From contig CADEGS010000071.1 of the NCBI GenBank assembly GCA_902826945.1, forward strand, positions 1 through 18,047: 18,047 nucleotides of DNA, in the 5' to 3' direction. This DNA comes from an uncultured bacterium (GTDB lineage Bacteria > Planctomycetota > UBA1135 > GCA-002686595). Below, piece by piece: positions 8,790-15,626 of the stretch (the stretch's first letter is position 1; each line of letters begins with the position of its first letter). Position numbers and translations under genes: made by a program. The notes below the pieces were generated by a model. It was not told the origin of the DNA. It saw only the letters and a list, made by a program, of their open reading frames with translations, and did no database searches.

Positions 8790-9758
8790 TCAGGCCTCGG
8801 CCAGCCGGTCGTACGCGTGCAGCCGCAGGCGCTCGACCAGGGCGCGGAAGAGCGCGATGCCGCGCACGCTGTTGCCGTGCTCGTCGAGGCGCGGGGCGTA
8901 GCTCGCGAGCCCGCCCAGGCCGGGGACGACGACCAGGATCGCGCCCGCGATGCCGCTCTTCGCCGGCAGGCCGACGGCGAAGGCCCACTCCCCGGAGAAG
9001 TCGTACATGCCGCACGAGCTCATCAGCGAGAGCACGTGGCGCACCGTGTCGGCGCGCAGCACGCGCTCGCCGCCCTGCGGGCACACGCCGCCGCGCGCCA
9101 GCGTGGCGGCCACCAGCGCGAGCTGCTCGGCCGTGCTCTGGATCGAGCAGCACTGGAAGTAGAGCTCGAGCGTCGCCGCCAGGTCCGTGCCGCGCGGGAA
9201 GGCGCCGTGCTCGCGCAGGAAGTGCGCGATCGCGCGGTTGCGGTCGGAGTGCTCGCGCTCGGAGAGGAACACCGCGTTGTCGAAGCCCGGCCGCTCGCCG
9301 CCGCACAGCCGCGACCAGCCCGCGCTGGCGTGCTCGAAGCGCTCGGCGCTCCCGAGGTCGGCGCGCAGGAGCGAGCAGCACACCAGCGCGCCGGCGTTGA
9401 TCATCGGGTTGAAGGGCAGCCCGCGGTCGTCGAGCGTGATCGCGTTGAAGCCGTGGCCGCTCGGCTCCCAGCCGACGTGGCGGTGCACCGCCGCCGCGCC
9501 GTGCTCCTCGAGCGCCAGCGCGTAGCCGACCGGCTTCCAGCACGACTGCACGCAGAAGGGCACGCGCGCGTCGCCCAGCGCGAAGCGGCGGCCGTCCAGG
9601 CCGCAGGCGGCGACGCCGAAGAGCTCCGGGTCGACCAGCGCCAGGCGCGGGATCTGGCGCGAGACAAGGCCGCCCGTCGCCGCGCGCGCGGCGGGGAAGA
9701 GCTCCCCCAGCGCCTCCTCGAGCTCGGCGAAGCGCGGACGCCCGGCGTCGGAGCGCAT
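8790..9758 (-). CDS. glsA: glutaminase GlsA
   Basis: The protein has 322 residues and hydrolyses L-glutamine to glutamate and ammonia in the cytoplasm. It is the serine-dependent, beta-lactamase-fold glutaminase: Ser72 and Lys75 lie in FCVQSCWK, and FNPMINAGA (116-124), Glu167 and Asn174 (SEREHSDRN), Tyr200 (ELYFQCCS), Tyr252 (CGMYDFSG) and the GLPAKSGIAG loop (263-272) match the active-site set known for E. coli GlsB. The motif around the nucleophile is unusual, CW where most members have IS. The frame is open upstream to 10070, but ATG 9758 was chosen because family proteins start about there and a promoter ends just in front of it. Glutamate from this enzyme would suit the nearby peptide-degrading and glutamyl-ligase genes, but that link is inference. 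Confidence 0.95.
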   Translation of the reverse strand: MRSDAGRPRFAELEEALGELFPAARAATGGLVSRQIPRLALVDPELFGVAACGLDGRRFALGDARVPFCVQSCWKPVGYALALEEHGAAAVHRHVGWEPSGHGFNAITLDDRGLPFNPMINAGALVCCSLLRADLGSAERFEHASAGWSRLCGGERPGFDNAVFLSEREHSDRNRAIAHFLREHGAFPRGTDLAATLELYFQCCSIQSTAEQLALVAATLARGGVCPQGGERVLRADTVRHVLSLMSSCGMYDFSGEWAFAVGLPAKSGIAGAILVVVPGLGGLASYAPRLDEHGNSVRGIALFRALVERLRLHAYDRLAEA

Positions 9759-9765
9759 CGGCGGC

Positions 9766-9794
9766 ACGGTACGGTCGAGGGGCCGGGCCCGCAA
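9766..9794 (-). promoter_or_regulatory. promoter of glsA, giving a nearly leaderless message
   Basis: Read on the minus strand, TTGCGG (9794-9789), a 17-bp spacer and TACCGT (9771-9766) form a sigma-70-like promoter. The expected first base is about 9759, one base before the ATG at 9758, so glsA may be translated from a leaderless transcript. No Shine-Dalgarno is seen. The remaining 163-bp gap to the divergent SPFH gene has only a weak TAGGAG (9870-9875) as a possible -10 for that gene. Confidence 0.5.
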
Positions 9795-9921
9795 TCCGCT
9801 CGGGGCAGGCTGGCGCGGAGCCTCGCCCGCGGGGCCGGACGACGCTCGAATGGAGGCCTGCGGGCCGCGTAGGAGCGACGGCCATCGGCCCGCGCGGACG
9901 ACCCCACCCCAGAAGCCACCC

Positions 9922-10806
9922 ATGAAGCAACGCGAACGCTCGCGCGAGATCCCGCTCTCCCCCCTGTCCGGCTGGGCCGTGCTCGGCGCCTGGCTCGTCG
10001 TCGAGGCGCTCCTGGTGACGGTCCTCGTCCAGCGCGCCACGCCCGACGGCCTGCAGGCCGTGCTGGGCATCCTGGCGGCGCTCGCCTTCTTCCTCCCGCT
10101 GCCCGGCTACTACGTCGTGACCCCCAACACGGGGCGCGCGATGGTGCTCTTCGGCCGCTACCGCGGGACGGTGCGCCAGGAGGGCTTCTGGTGGACGAAC
10201 CCCTTCACGCTCAAGAAGCGCGTGTCGCTCAAGGCGCACAACGTCGCCAGCGAGACGATCAAGGTGAACGACCTGTCGGGCAATCCGATCGAGATCGGCG
10301 CCGTGGTCGTGTGGCAGGTCGTGGACACGGCGCAGGCGCTGTTCGACGTCGAGGACTACGGGAGCTACGTGGACATCCAGATCGAGACGGCGGTGCGCCA
10401 GCTCGCGAGCCGCCACCCCTACGACGAGAACCAGGGGCACGACGACGTCGTGTCGCTGCGCGGCGACAGCGACCAGGTCTCGGCCGAGCTGCAGTCCGCG
10501 CTGGGCGAGCGCCTGGAGCGCGCCGGCATCGGCGTGGTCGAGGCGCGCCTCTCGCACCTCGCCTACGCGCCCGAGATCGCCTCGGCCATGCTCCAGCGCC
10601 AGCAGGCGCAGGCGATCATCGCCGCGCGCCAGAAGATCGTCGAGGGCGCCGTCGGCATGGTCGAGCAGGCGCTGGCCGAGCTCGGCGCGCGCGGCGTCGT
10701 GCAGCTCGACCCCGAGCGGCGCGCGGCGCTGGTCGGGAACCTGCTGGTCGTCCTGTGCGGCCAGGCGACGCCGCAGCCGGTGATCGGCACCGGCGGGCCG
10801 CTCTGA
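9922..10806 (+). CDS. SPFH/band-7 (stomatin-like) membrane protein
   Basis: The protein has 294 residues. Two hydrophobic helices (about 17-36 and 43-62) anchor it in the membrane. [20 protein letters not shown] (61-80) and GFWWTNPF (88-95) open the SPFH domain, and [19 protein letters not shown] (115-133) and [20 protein letters not shown] (149-168) are its core. Residues 186-245 form a charged, Ala/Gln-rich helix ([19 protein letters not shown]) that normally drives oligomerisation. SPFH proteins assemble as rings that organise membrane patches and often regulate membrane proteases; no NfeD or protease partner is next to it here. ATG 9922 has no good Shine-Dalgarno but is the only start that keeps the first helix without adding Arg/Pro-rich sequence. 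Confidence 0.93.
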   Translation: MKQRERSREIPLSPLSGWAVLGAWLVVEALLVTVLVQRATPDGLQAVLGILAALAFFLPLPGYYVVTPNTGRAMVLFGRYRGTVRQEGFWWTNPFTLKKRVSLKAHNVASETIKVNDLSGNPIEIGAVVVWQVVDTAQALFDVEDYGSYVDIQIETAVRQLASRHPYDENQGHDDVVSLRGDSDQVSAELQSALGERLERAGIGVVEARLSHLAYAPEIASAMLQRQQAQAIIAARQKIVEGAVGMVEQALAELGARGVVQLDPERRAALVGNLLVVLCGQATPQPVIGTGGPL

Positions 10807-10820
10807 GGCCCGCGCCTCAG
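10803..10820. terminator. small inverted repeat holding both stop codons of a convergent pair
   Basis: CTGAGGC (10803-10809), loop CCGC, GCCTCAG (10814-10820): a perfect 7-bp stem. The TGA of the SPFH gene is in the left arm and, on the other strand, the TGA of yceH is in the right arm. It may end both transcripts, although it has no T-tract. Confidence 0.4.
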
Positions 10821-11482
10821 CTCGCGCCGGAGAGCTCGTCCAGCCGCGCCTGGAGCGTCTCGAACGCGCGCTCCAGCGCGGCGACGCGGGCCTCGAGCGA
10901 GGTCCCGGCCGGCGCGGCGGCGGGCGGCCCCAGGCTCGGCGTCGCCGGCGCGCTCGGGCGGCCGGCGGCCGCCGCCGCGCGCGCCTGCGGGCAGAGCCGC
11001 TGCGCGTAGCGCTCCGCGCGCGAGCCCGGCGCGGGCTCGAGGCGCTCCGCGAAGCCGCGCGCGAGCAGGGGCGAGAGCAGCGCCAGGAGGTCCGGCAAGC
11101 TCTCCACGGGGACCATGCGGCTGACGCGCGCGCGCAGCTCGCCCGCCGACTGCGGACCGCGCAGCAGGAGCTCGGAGAGCACCGCCAGCGGCCCGTCGGC
11201 GAGGCCCAGCGCCTCGCCCGCGGTGTGGCGGAACTTCTCGACGCGGCTGCCCGCCGCCATCACGCGCCCGGCCAGGTGCTTCTGCACCAGGCCGCCCATC
11301 GCGACCTCGACCTCGGGCTGGGTGAAGCTCGTCACCGGGTCGCGGTTCGAGCGCTGGTTGCAGCCGTTCGTGGCGGCGTTGAAGGACAGCGGGTACTGCT
11401 CGGGCGTCGTCAGGGCCTTCTCGACCAGGACGCCGAGGAGGCGCGCCTCGATCTCCAGCAGGACGGGCGGCTCTGCGCTCAT
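10817..11482 (-). CDS. yceH: YceH family (DUF480) winged-helix protein
   Basis: The protein has 221 residues. The N-terminus [26 protein letters not shown] (8-33) and [16 protein letters not shown] (35-50) are the hallmark of DUF480, a pair of winged-helix units; the second unit spans about 98-165. A low-complexity Ala/Pro linker (168-193) leads to a short coiled coil (194-217, [22 protein letters not shown]), as in other YceH proteins. The fold suggests DNA or protein binding, but no function is established that I know of. ATG 11482 lies 28 bp after the amidohydrolase stop, so it may be the last gene of that transcript or separately expressed. Its stop faces the SPFH gene across 10 bp. Confidence 0.92.
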   Translation of the reverse strand: MSAEPPVLLEIEARLLGVLVEKALTTPEQYPLSFNAATNGCNQRSNRDPVTSFTQPEVEVAMGGLVQKHLAGRVMAAGSRVEKFRHTAGEALGLADGPLAVLSELLLRGPQSAGELRARVSRMVPVESLPDLLALLSPLLARGFAERLEPAPGSRAERYAQRLCPQARAAAAAGRPSAPATPSLGPPAAAPAGTSLEARVAALERAFETLQARLDELSGAS

Positions 11483-11510
11483 GCCCGCCAGTCTGGGATC
11501 CGCCCCGGCG

Positions 11511-12212
11511 CTAGTCGAGGGCCGCGGCGAGCGAGCGCGCGAGCGCGGCGCGGAGCGCGCGCCACGGGCCGCTCGGGCCGCGCGGGAAGCGCTGCGAGAC
11601 CTCGAGCTCCAGGCCCAGGTAGCGCGGGCCGAGCCGCGCGCGCAGCGCGGTCGTCAGGCCGTCGGCGTCGCCCCGGTAAGGATGGTTGCGCCGCAGGCGC
11701 AGCGCCGGGTCGAGCGCGCGCAGGCGCGCCAGCCAGGCCTGCGCCAGGGCGCGCTCGCGCGCTCGCGCGGGGTCGTAGAGCAGCGCCACGTCCGTGCGCC
11801 GGTCCCGGCCGGCCAGGACCGGCGTGAACGAGTGCACGCCGACGTGCAGCACGCGGCCGTGGCGCTCCAGGGCCGCGCGCACGAGCGCCTCGACGCGCGC
11901 GCGGTGCGGCGCCCACCAGCGCTCGAGCAGCGCCTCGCGCTCCTCGGGCGGGAGCGCGGCCGACCAGCGCGAGAGGACGCGCGGATGGTGGCGCGAGCGG
12001 TTCGTGTCCACCAGGAGGCGCGTCACGCGCGTGGCCGCGAGCGGCGCGCCGAGCGCGCGCGCGAGCGCGCGCGCCAGCACGAGCGCGCCCGGGTCCGAGC
12101 CGCGGTGCGTCGCGAGCGCCGCGCGCGCGCCGCGCAGGAGCGCGGCGTAGCCCGGCGGCACGAGCGCGCCCGCGTGCTCGCAGCTAAGGACGAGCGCGAG
12201 GGGCTTGCCCAT
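11511..12212 (-). CDS. N-formylglutamate amidohydrolase family protein
   Basis: The protein has 233 residues, a little shorter than the classic HutG-type enzyme. Family motifs: LSCEHAG (9-15), HRGSDPGA (36-43), VDTNRS (68-73), GVHSFTP (125-131), NHPYRGDADG (176-185) and LGLELEV (199-205). The His, Glu and Asp residues in these blocks are the likely zinc ligands and catalytic groups of this phosphorylase/hydrolase-like fold. Classic members release formate from N-formyl-L-glutamate. Here there are no histidine-degradation genes. Instead the gene starts 29 bp inside the end of the GCS2 ligase gene, so it is probably translated with it and may cut an N-acyl or amide bond on the product of the two ligases. 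Confidence 0.9.
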   Translation of the reverse strand: MGKPLALVLSCEHAGALVPPGYAALLRGARAALATHRGSDPGALVLARALARALGAPLAATRVTRLLVDTNRSRHHPRVLSRWSAALPPEEREALLERWWAPHRARVEALVRAALERHGRVLHVGVHSFTPVLAGRDRRTDVALLYDPARARERALAQAWLARLRALDPALRLRRNHPYRGDADGLTTALRARLGPRYLGLELEVSQRFPRGPSGPWRALRAALARSLAAALD

Positions 12213-13428
12213 GGAACAGCCGGCCCGCCGCCAGGCAGTCGGCCAGCTCGGCGTAGACCGCGTGCAGCCGCTCGCGCGCGGGGCGCGGGCCGAGCGCCGC
12301 GAGCAGGCGCGTCGCGAGCGGGCCGCGCGCGAGGATCGTCTCGAGCGGCGGGCCGAGCTCCGCCGGCGGCGGCGGCAGCTCGTCGAGCAGCGCGCGCCAC
12401 AGCGCGCCCGCGGCGAGCGGCGCGCGCCGCCCGAGGAGCGCGAGCAGCGCGGGGTCGGAGACCGGCGCCGCCGGCCCGCGCTCGCCCGTCGCCGCGAGCA
12501 GCGCGACCAGCGGGGCGCTCGGCAGCGCGCGCTGCGCGGCGCCGTCGCTCCAGCGCTCCTCGACGAGGGCGCGCACGAGCGCGGCCACCGCGGCCACCGT
12601 CGCCAGGTCGGCCGCCGGGCACTCCTGCTGGTCCTGCAGGCGCAGCTCGATCGCGCCGCGGTCGAAGCGCGCGATCGCGCCGCGCGCGTTGATCCACTCG
12701 CGGCCGCCGAACACCTCGCCCTCGGGGAAGCGCGCCAGCGCCTCCTGGATCGGCGCCAGCACGCGCGCGCGGTAGGCCTCCTCGGTGAAGATCGGCTCGG
12801 GGATCACCTCCCCCGCCATGCTCGGCACGCGCTCGGCGTTCTTCTTGTAGTGCTCCAGGCGCCCGTCGAGGCGGCCGCTGGGCGCGCCGCGCTCGACCGG
12901 CGAGGCCGCGGCCAGGGCCGGCACGAGCGGCAGCGCGATGCGCGCCGCCGCCATCAGGCGCCCGAACTCGTCGTCGTCGGCGAAGGGCAGGTTGAGGTGC
13001 ACGCTCTGCACGTTGGCCCAGCCGTGGCGGCGACAGTCGAAGACGCGGTCGTAGGCGCGGTAGACCTCGGCGTACTCGTGCGGCCACAGCTCGGTCTCGC
13101 GCGCGGGGTCCATCCAGGGGTGCATGCCGCCCGGCAGCAGGCGCGCGCCGAGCGGCGCCAGCAGCCCCTCGATGCGCCCCACGCTGGCCTGAAAGGCCGC
13201 CGCCAGGCCGTCGAGCGCGGGCGCGGGCCCGTTCGTCTTGAGCTCGATCACGTGCCGCACGAGCTCGTTCGACCAGGCGATGGGGCCCTCCTCGTGGTCG
13301 CCCGCGCCGGGGCCCTCGACGGCTTCCAGCAGCCGGTCGGCGATCGGGCGCACGTCGAGCGTGCGCGCGTCCACCAGCATCAGCTCGATCTCGACGCCGT
13401 AGGCCGAGAACAGGGAGAGCGCGCTCAC
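12184..13428 (-). CDS. GCS2-type carboxylate-amine ligase (glutamate-cysteine ligase family 2)
   Basis: The protein has 414 residues with the glutamine-synthetase-like ligase fold of YbdK/EgtA/GCS2 enzymes, which use ATP to join a carboxylate (often the gamma-carboxyl of glutamate) to an amine. Visible motifs: YGVEIELMLVD (10-20) with metal-binding Glu13 and Glu15, NELVRHVIELKTNGP (54-68), GMHPWMDP (101-108), QSVHLNLPF (141-149) and ARGAIARFDRGAIELRLQDQQ (248-268). GTG 13428 overlaps the TGA of the ATP-grasp gene as GTGA and has a strong GGAGGGGG before it, which settles the start even though the frame is open to 14757. The exact substrates cannot be read from sequence; a true glutathione pathway is doubtful because no glutathione synthetase is present. 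Confidence 0.9.
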   Translation of the reverse strand: MSALSLFSAYGVEIELMLVDARTLDVRPIADRLLEAVEGPGAGDHEEGPIAWSNELVRHVIELKTNGPAPALDGLAAAFQASVGRIEGLLAPLGARLLPGGMHPWMDPARETELWPHEYAEVYRAYDRVFDCRRHGWANVQSVHLNLPFADDDEFGRLMAAARIALPLVPALAAASPVERGAPSGRLDGRLEHYKKNAERVPSMAGEVIPEPIFTEEAYRARVLAPIQEALARFPEGEVFGGREWINARGAIARFDRGAIELRLQDQQECPAADLATVAAVAALVRALVEERWSDGAAQRALPSAPLVALLAATGERGPAAPVSDPALLALLGRRAPLAAGALWRALLDELPPPPAELGPPLETILARGPLATRLLAALGPRPARERLHAVYAELADCLAAGRLFHGQAPRARP

Positions 13429-14891
13429 TCGTCCCCCTCCGAGCCCTTGCGCGCCTCGACCCGCGCCAGGAAGACGCGCATGATGCGGGTGTAGAGCTCG
13501 CCCTTGAGGATCGCGTCCTCGTAGCCGGCGTCGAGGTTCGGGTTGTCGTTCACCTCGACCACGACCACCTTCTTGCCGAACTGCTTGAGGTCGACGCCGT
13601 ACAGGCCGTCGCCGATCGTGGACGCGGCGCGCAGCGCGGCCGACAGCACGCGCTTGGGCACGGCCTCCATCGGCCAGGTCTCGACGCGGCCGTAGGTCGT
13701 GGTGCCGCTGCCGCGGCTGACGATCTGCCAGTGCCCGGGCGCCATGTGGTAGCGGCAGGCGTACAGCGGCTCGCCGGCCAGGATGCCGACGCGCCAGTCG
13801 AACTCGGAGGGCACGAACTCCTGCACCAGCACGAGGTCCGACTCCTCGAGCACCTTGCGCCCCTCCTCGACAAGCTCCTCGCGCGTCTCGCACTTCACCA
13901 CGCCGCGCGAGAAGGAGCTGTCGGGCACCTTGAGCACGCACGGCAGCCCGACCTCGCGCACGATCGCGTCGGGGTCGATCTCGCTGCCCACGAAGGTCAC
14001 CGGCGTCGGGACGTCGCGCTCGGCGAAGGCCACCGCCTGGTAGACCTTGTTCGAGCAGCGCAGGATCGACTCGGGGTCGTCGATCACGACCAGCCCCTCC
14101 GAGGCGGCGCGCTGGGCGAAGCGGAAGGTGTGGTGGTTGATCGCGGTCGTCTCGCGGATGAAGAGCGCGTCGAACTCGGGCAGGCGGCTGTAGTCGTCGC
14201 GGTCGATGACCTCGACCTCGAAGCCGACGCGCTCGCCGGCGGCGGCGAAGCTCTTGATCGCGCGCTTGTTCGAGGGGTTCGGCTCGGCCTTCTCGTCGTA
14301 CAGGATCGCCAGGGCGAAGCGCTGCTTGCGCGCCGTGCGCACGCGCAGGTGGCGGCGCGAGAAGTACTCGCGGGCGGTGTCGAGCACGAAGGGCACGTGC
14401 TCCTCGGGCACGTCGCGCGCCGAGATCGGCGAGACCGAGGCCAGGCGCCAGCGCCCGTTGCGCACGAACTGGGCGCGCAGGAGCGGCGCCTGGAAGGCGC
14501 CGAACAGGCGCTGCGCCAGGCGCTCGTAGCGCGCCGCCAGGTTGCGGCCGAAGTAGATGCTGAGCGTGAAGCGCCCCGAGCGGATCTGCGCCAGCGCCTT
14601 CTGGATCAGGTCGTCCAGGTCGTCGTCCACGTCGCGGATCAGCGCCCGGCTCTTCATGTCCAGCAGCGTCATCAGGCTCGGGAACGCGCGCTGGCGGCGC
14701 GCCGTGGCGAGCAGCGAGACGTAGTAGCCGGCGCTCTGGTAGCGGTACGAGCGGCACAGGTTGAAGACGCGCGCGCCGCGCGCCTTGCTCCAGCGCGCGC
14801 CCGTCAGGTAGTCGTCCGACTGGACGACCTCCACGCCCTCGATCTCCATCGGCCAGTCCGAGGACTTGCTGACGACGACGATCGTCTCCAT
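13425..14891 (-). CDS. RLAN plus RimK-type ATP-grasp amino-acid ligase
   Basis: The protein has 488 residues. About 1-185 is the RimK-like N-terminal (RLAN) region, with the landmark FNLCRSYRYQSAGYYVSLLA (43-62). Residues 190-475 are an ATP-grasp ligase: NKVYQAVAFAERDVPTPVTF (281-300), nucleotide-binding Lys321 in VLKVPDSSFSRGVV, VQEFVPSEFDWRVGIL (356-371), and metal ligands Asp434, Glu447 and Asn449 in YGVDLKQFGKKVVVVEVNDN (431-450). The enzyme should activate a carboxylate as acyl-phosphate and couple it to an amine, as RimK does when adding glutamate to ribosomal protein S6. Here it sits 4 bp after a cysteine peptidase gene and overlaps the GCS2 ligase by 4 bp, so its acceptor is probably a pathway-specific peptide or protein. 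Confidence 0.93.
   Translation of the reverse strand: METIVVVSKSSDWPMEIEGVEVVQSDDYLTGARWSKARGARVFNLCRSYRYQSAGYYVSLLATARRQRAFPSLMTLLDMKSRALIRDVDDDLDDLIQKALAQIRSGRFTLSIYFGRNLAARYERLAQRLFGAFQAPLLRAQFVRNGRWRLASVSPISARDVPEEHVPFVLDTAREYFSRRHLRVRTARKQRFALAILYDEKAEPNPSNKRAIKSFAAAGERVGFEVEVIDRDDYSRLPEFDALFIRETTAINHHTFRFAQRAASEGLVVIDDPESILRCSNKVYQAVAFAERDVPTPVTFVGSEIDPDAIVREVGLPCVLKVPDSSFSRGVVKCETREELVEEGRKVLEESDLVLVQEFVPSEFDWRVGILAGEPLYACRYHMAPGHWQIVSRGSGTTTYGRVETWPMEAVPKRVLSAALRAASTIGDGLYGVDLKQFGKKVVVVEVNDNPNLDAGYEDAILKGELYTRIMRVFLARVEARKGSEGDE
13433..13440 (-). promoter_or_regulatory. Shine-Dalgarno that fixes the GCS2 GTG start
   Basis: On the minus strand GGAGGGGG lies 4-7 bases before GTG 13428, inside the last codons of the ATP-grasp gene. 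It is the strongest ribosome-binding site in this gene string. With the GTGA overlap it points to coupled translation of the two ligases. Confidence 0.7.
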
Positions 14892-14895
14892 CGCG

Positions 14896-15606
14896 TCAGG
14901 CCGCCCGCCGCGGCGCGAGCAAGAGCAGGTTGGCGTCGAAGGTCAAGACGCCCAGGTAGATGGCGCCGATCACGCGGTCGATGCGGACGCGGTAGGTGTG
15001 CGTCTGGGACAGGGGGTTGGGTTGCTGCGGGTCGCTCACGAAGATCTCCCGGGCGGCGCTGTCGTAGCCCGACAGCACGACGAAGTGGCCGACGGGCTCG
15101 CCGCGCACGTCGTCCTCGACCTCGTCGTGCGGGCGCTCGCGCATGGCGCGGTAGAGGAACGTCGCGCTCAGCCCGGTGATCACGGGCAGGCGCCTCTTCA
15201 GGATGTCGCGCAGCAAGGACGGGCGCAGGTCGTCGTAGTCGATGCGCCCGCCCCGCTCGAGCAGCTCGGCGTACGCGCCGCTCGCCTCGGCCACGCGCGA
15301 GCCCGCGCGCGCCGCCATCTGCGCCGCCAGGAGGTCGCGCAGCGGCCGCGCGCCGGGCAGGAACCAGGTCGGGTCGAACACCTGCAGGTTCCAGGTGATG
15401 ATGCGCGCGTCGTAGCCGCGCGCCAGCGCGTGGTTCGCGAGGTGCACGCCCAGCGTGCCGCCGGTCTCGACGCGCGGCACCTCGGACAGCAGGCGCTCCA
15501 TGCCGACGTCGTCGCCGAAGAAGCGGTACACCGCGTCCAGGCAGGTCGGCCCGCAGGTCCTGTCGTCGGGCTGCGGACGCATGTCGATCGCGATCGGCTC
15601 GCTCAA
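14896..15606 (-). CDS. stand-alone C39/papain-like cysteine peptidase
   Basis: The protein has 236 residues. PQPDDRTCGPTCL (11-23) holds the oxyanion Gln12 and nucleophile Cys18 in Q-x5-C spacing; PVGHFVVLSGYD (171-182) carries His174, and VSDP (190-193) carries Asp192, so the catalytic triad is complete. It lacks the membrane and ATP-binding domains of C39 bacteriocin exporters and has no signal peptide, so it should act in the cytoplasm. The start chosen is TTG 15606, with GGAG 11 bases before it, because it keeps the first strand EPIAIDMRPQ; ATG 15582 is the alternative and would remove eight residues. It lies 20 bp after the RMD1 gene and 4 bp before the ATP-grasp gene. It probably trims a ligase substrate or product. 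Confidence 0.88.
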   Translation of the reverse strand: MSEPIAIDMRPQPDDRTCGPTCLDAVYRFFGDDVGMERLLSEVPRVETGGTLGVHLANHALARGYDARIITWNLQVFDPTWFLPGARPLRDLLAAQMAARAGSRVAEASGAYAELLERGGRIDYDDLRPSLLRDILKRRLPVITGLSATFLYRAMRERPHDEVEDDVRGEPVGHFVVLSGYDSAAREIFVSDPQQPNPLSQTHTYRVRIDRVIGAIYLGVLTFDANLLLLAPRRAA

Positions 15607-15626
15607 GGCGGGTCGGGCTCCGTGGC

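Noticed and set aside
12184..13428. A glutathione biosynthesis reading of the GCS2 gene
   Set aside because: The neighbouring ATP-grasp enzyme is RLAN/RimK-type rather than glutathione synthetase, and the hydrolases do not fit that pathway.
13429..14757. In-frame extension upstream of the GCS2 ligase
   Set aside because: It overlaps the ATP-grasp coding region out of frame; the GTG with a strong Shine-Dalgarno and GTGA overlap is the natural start.
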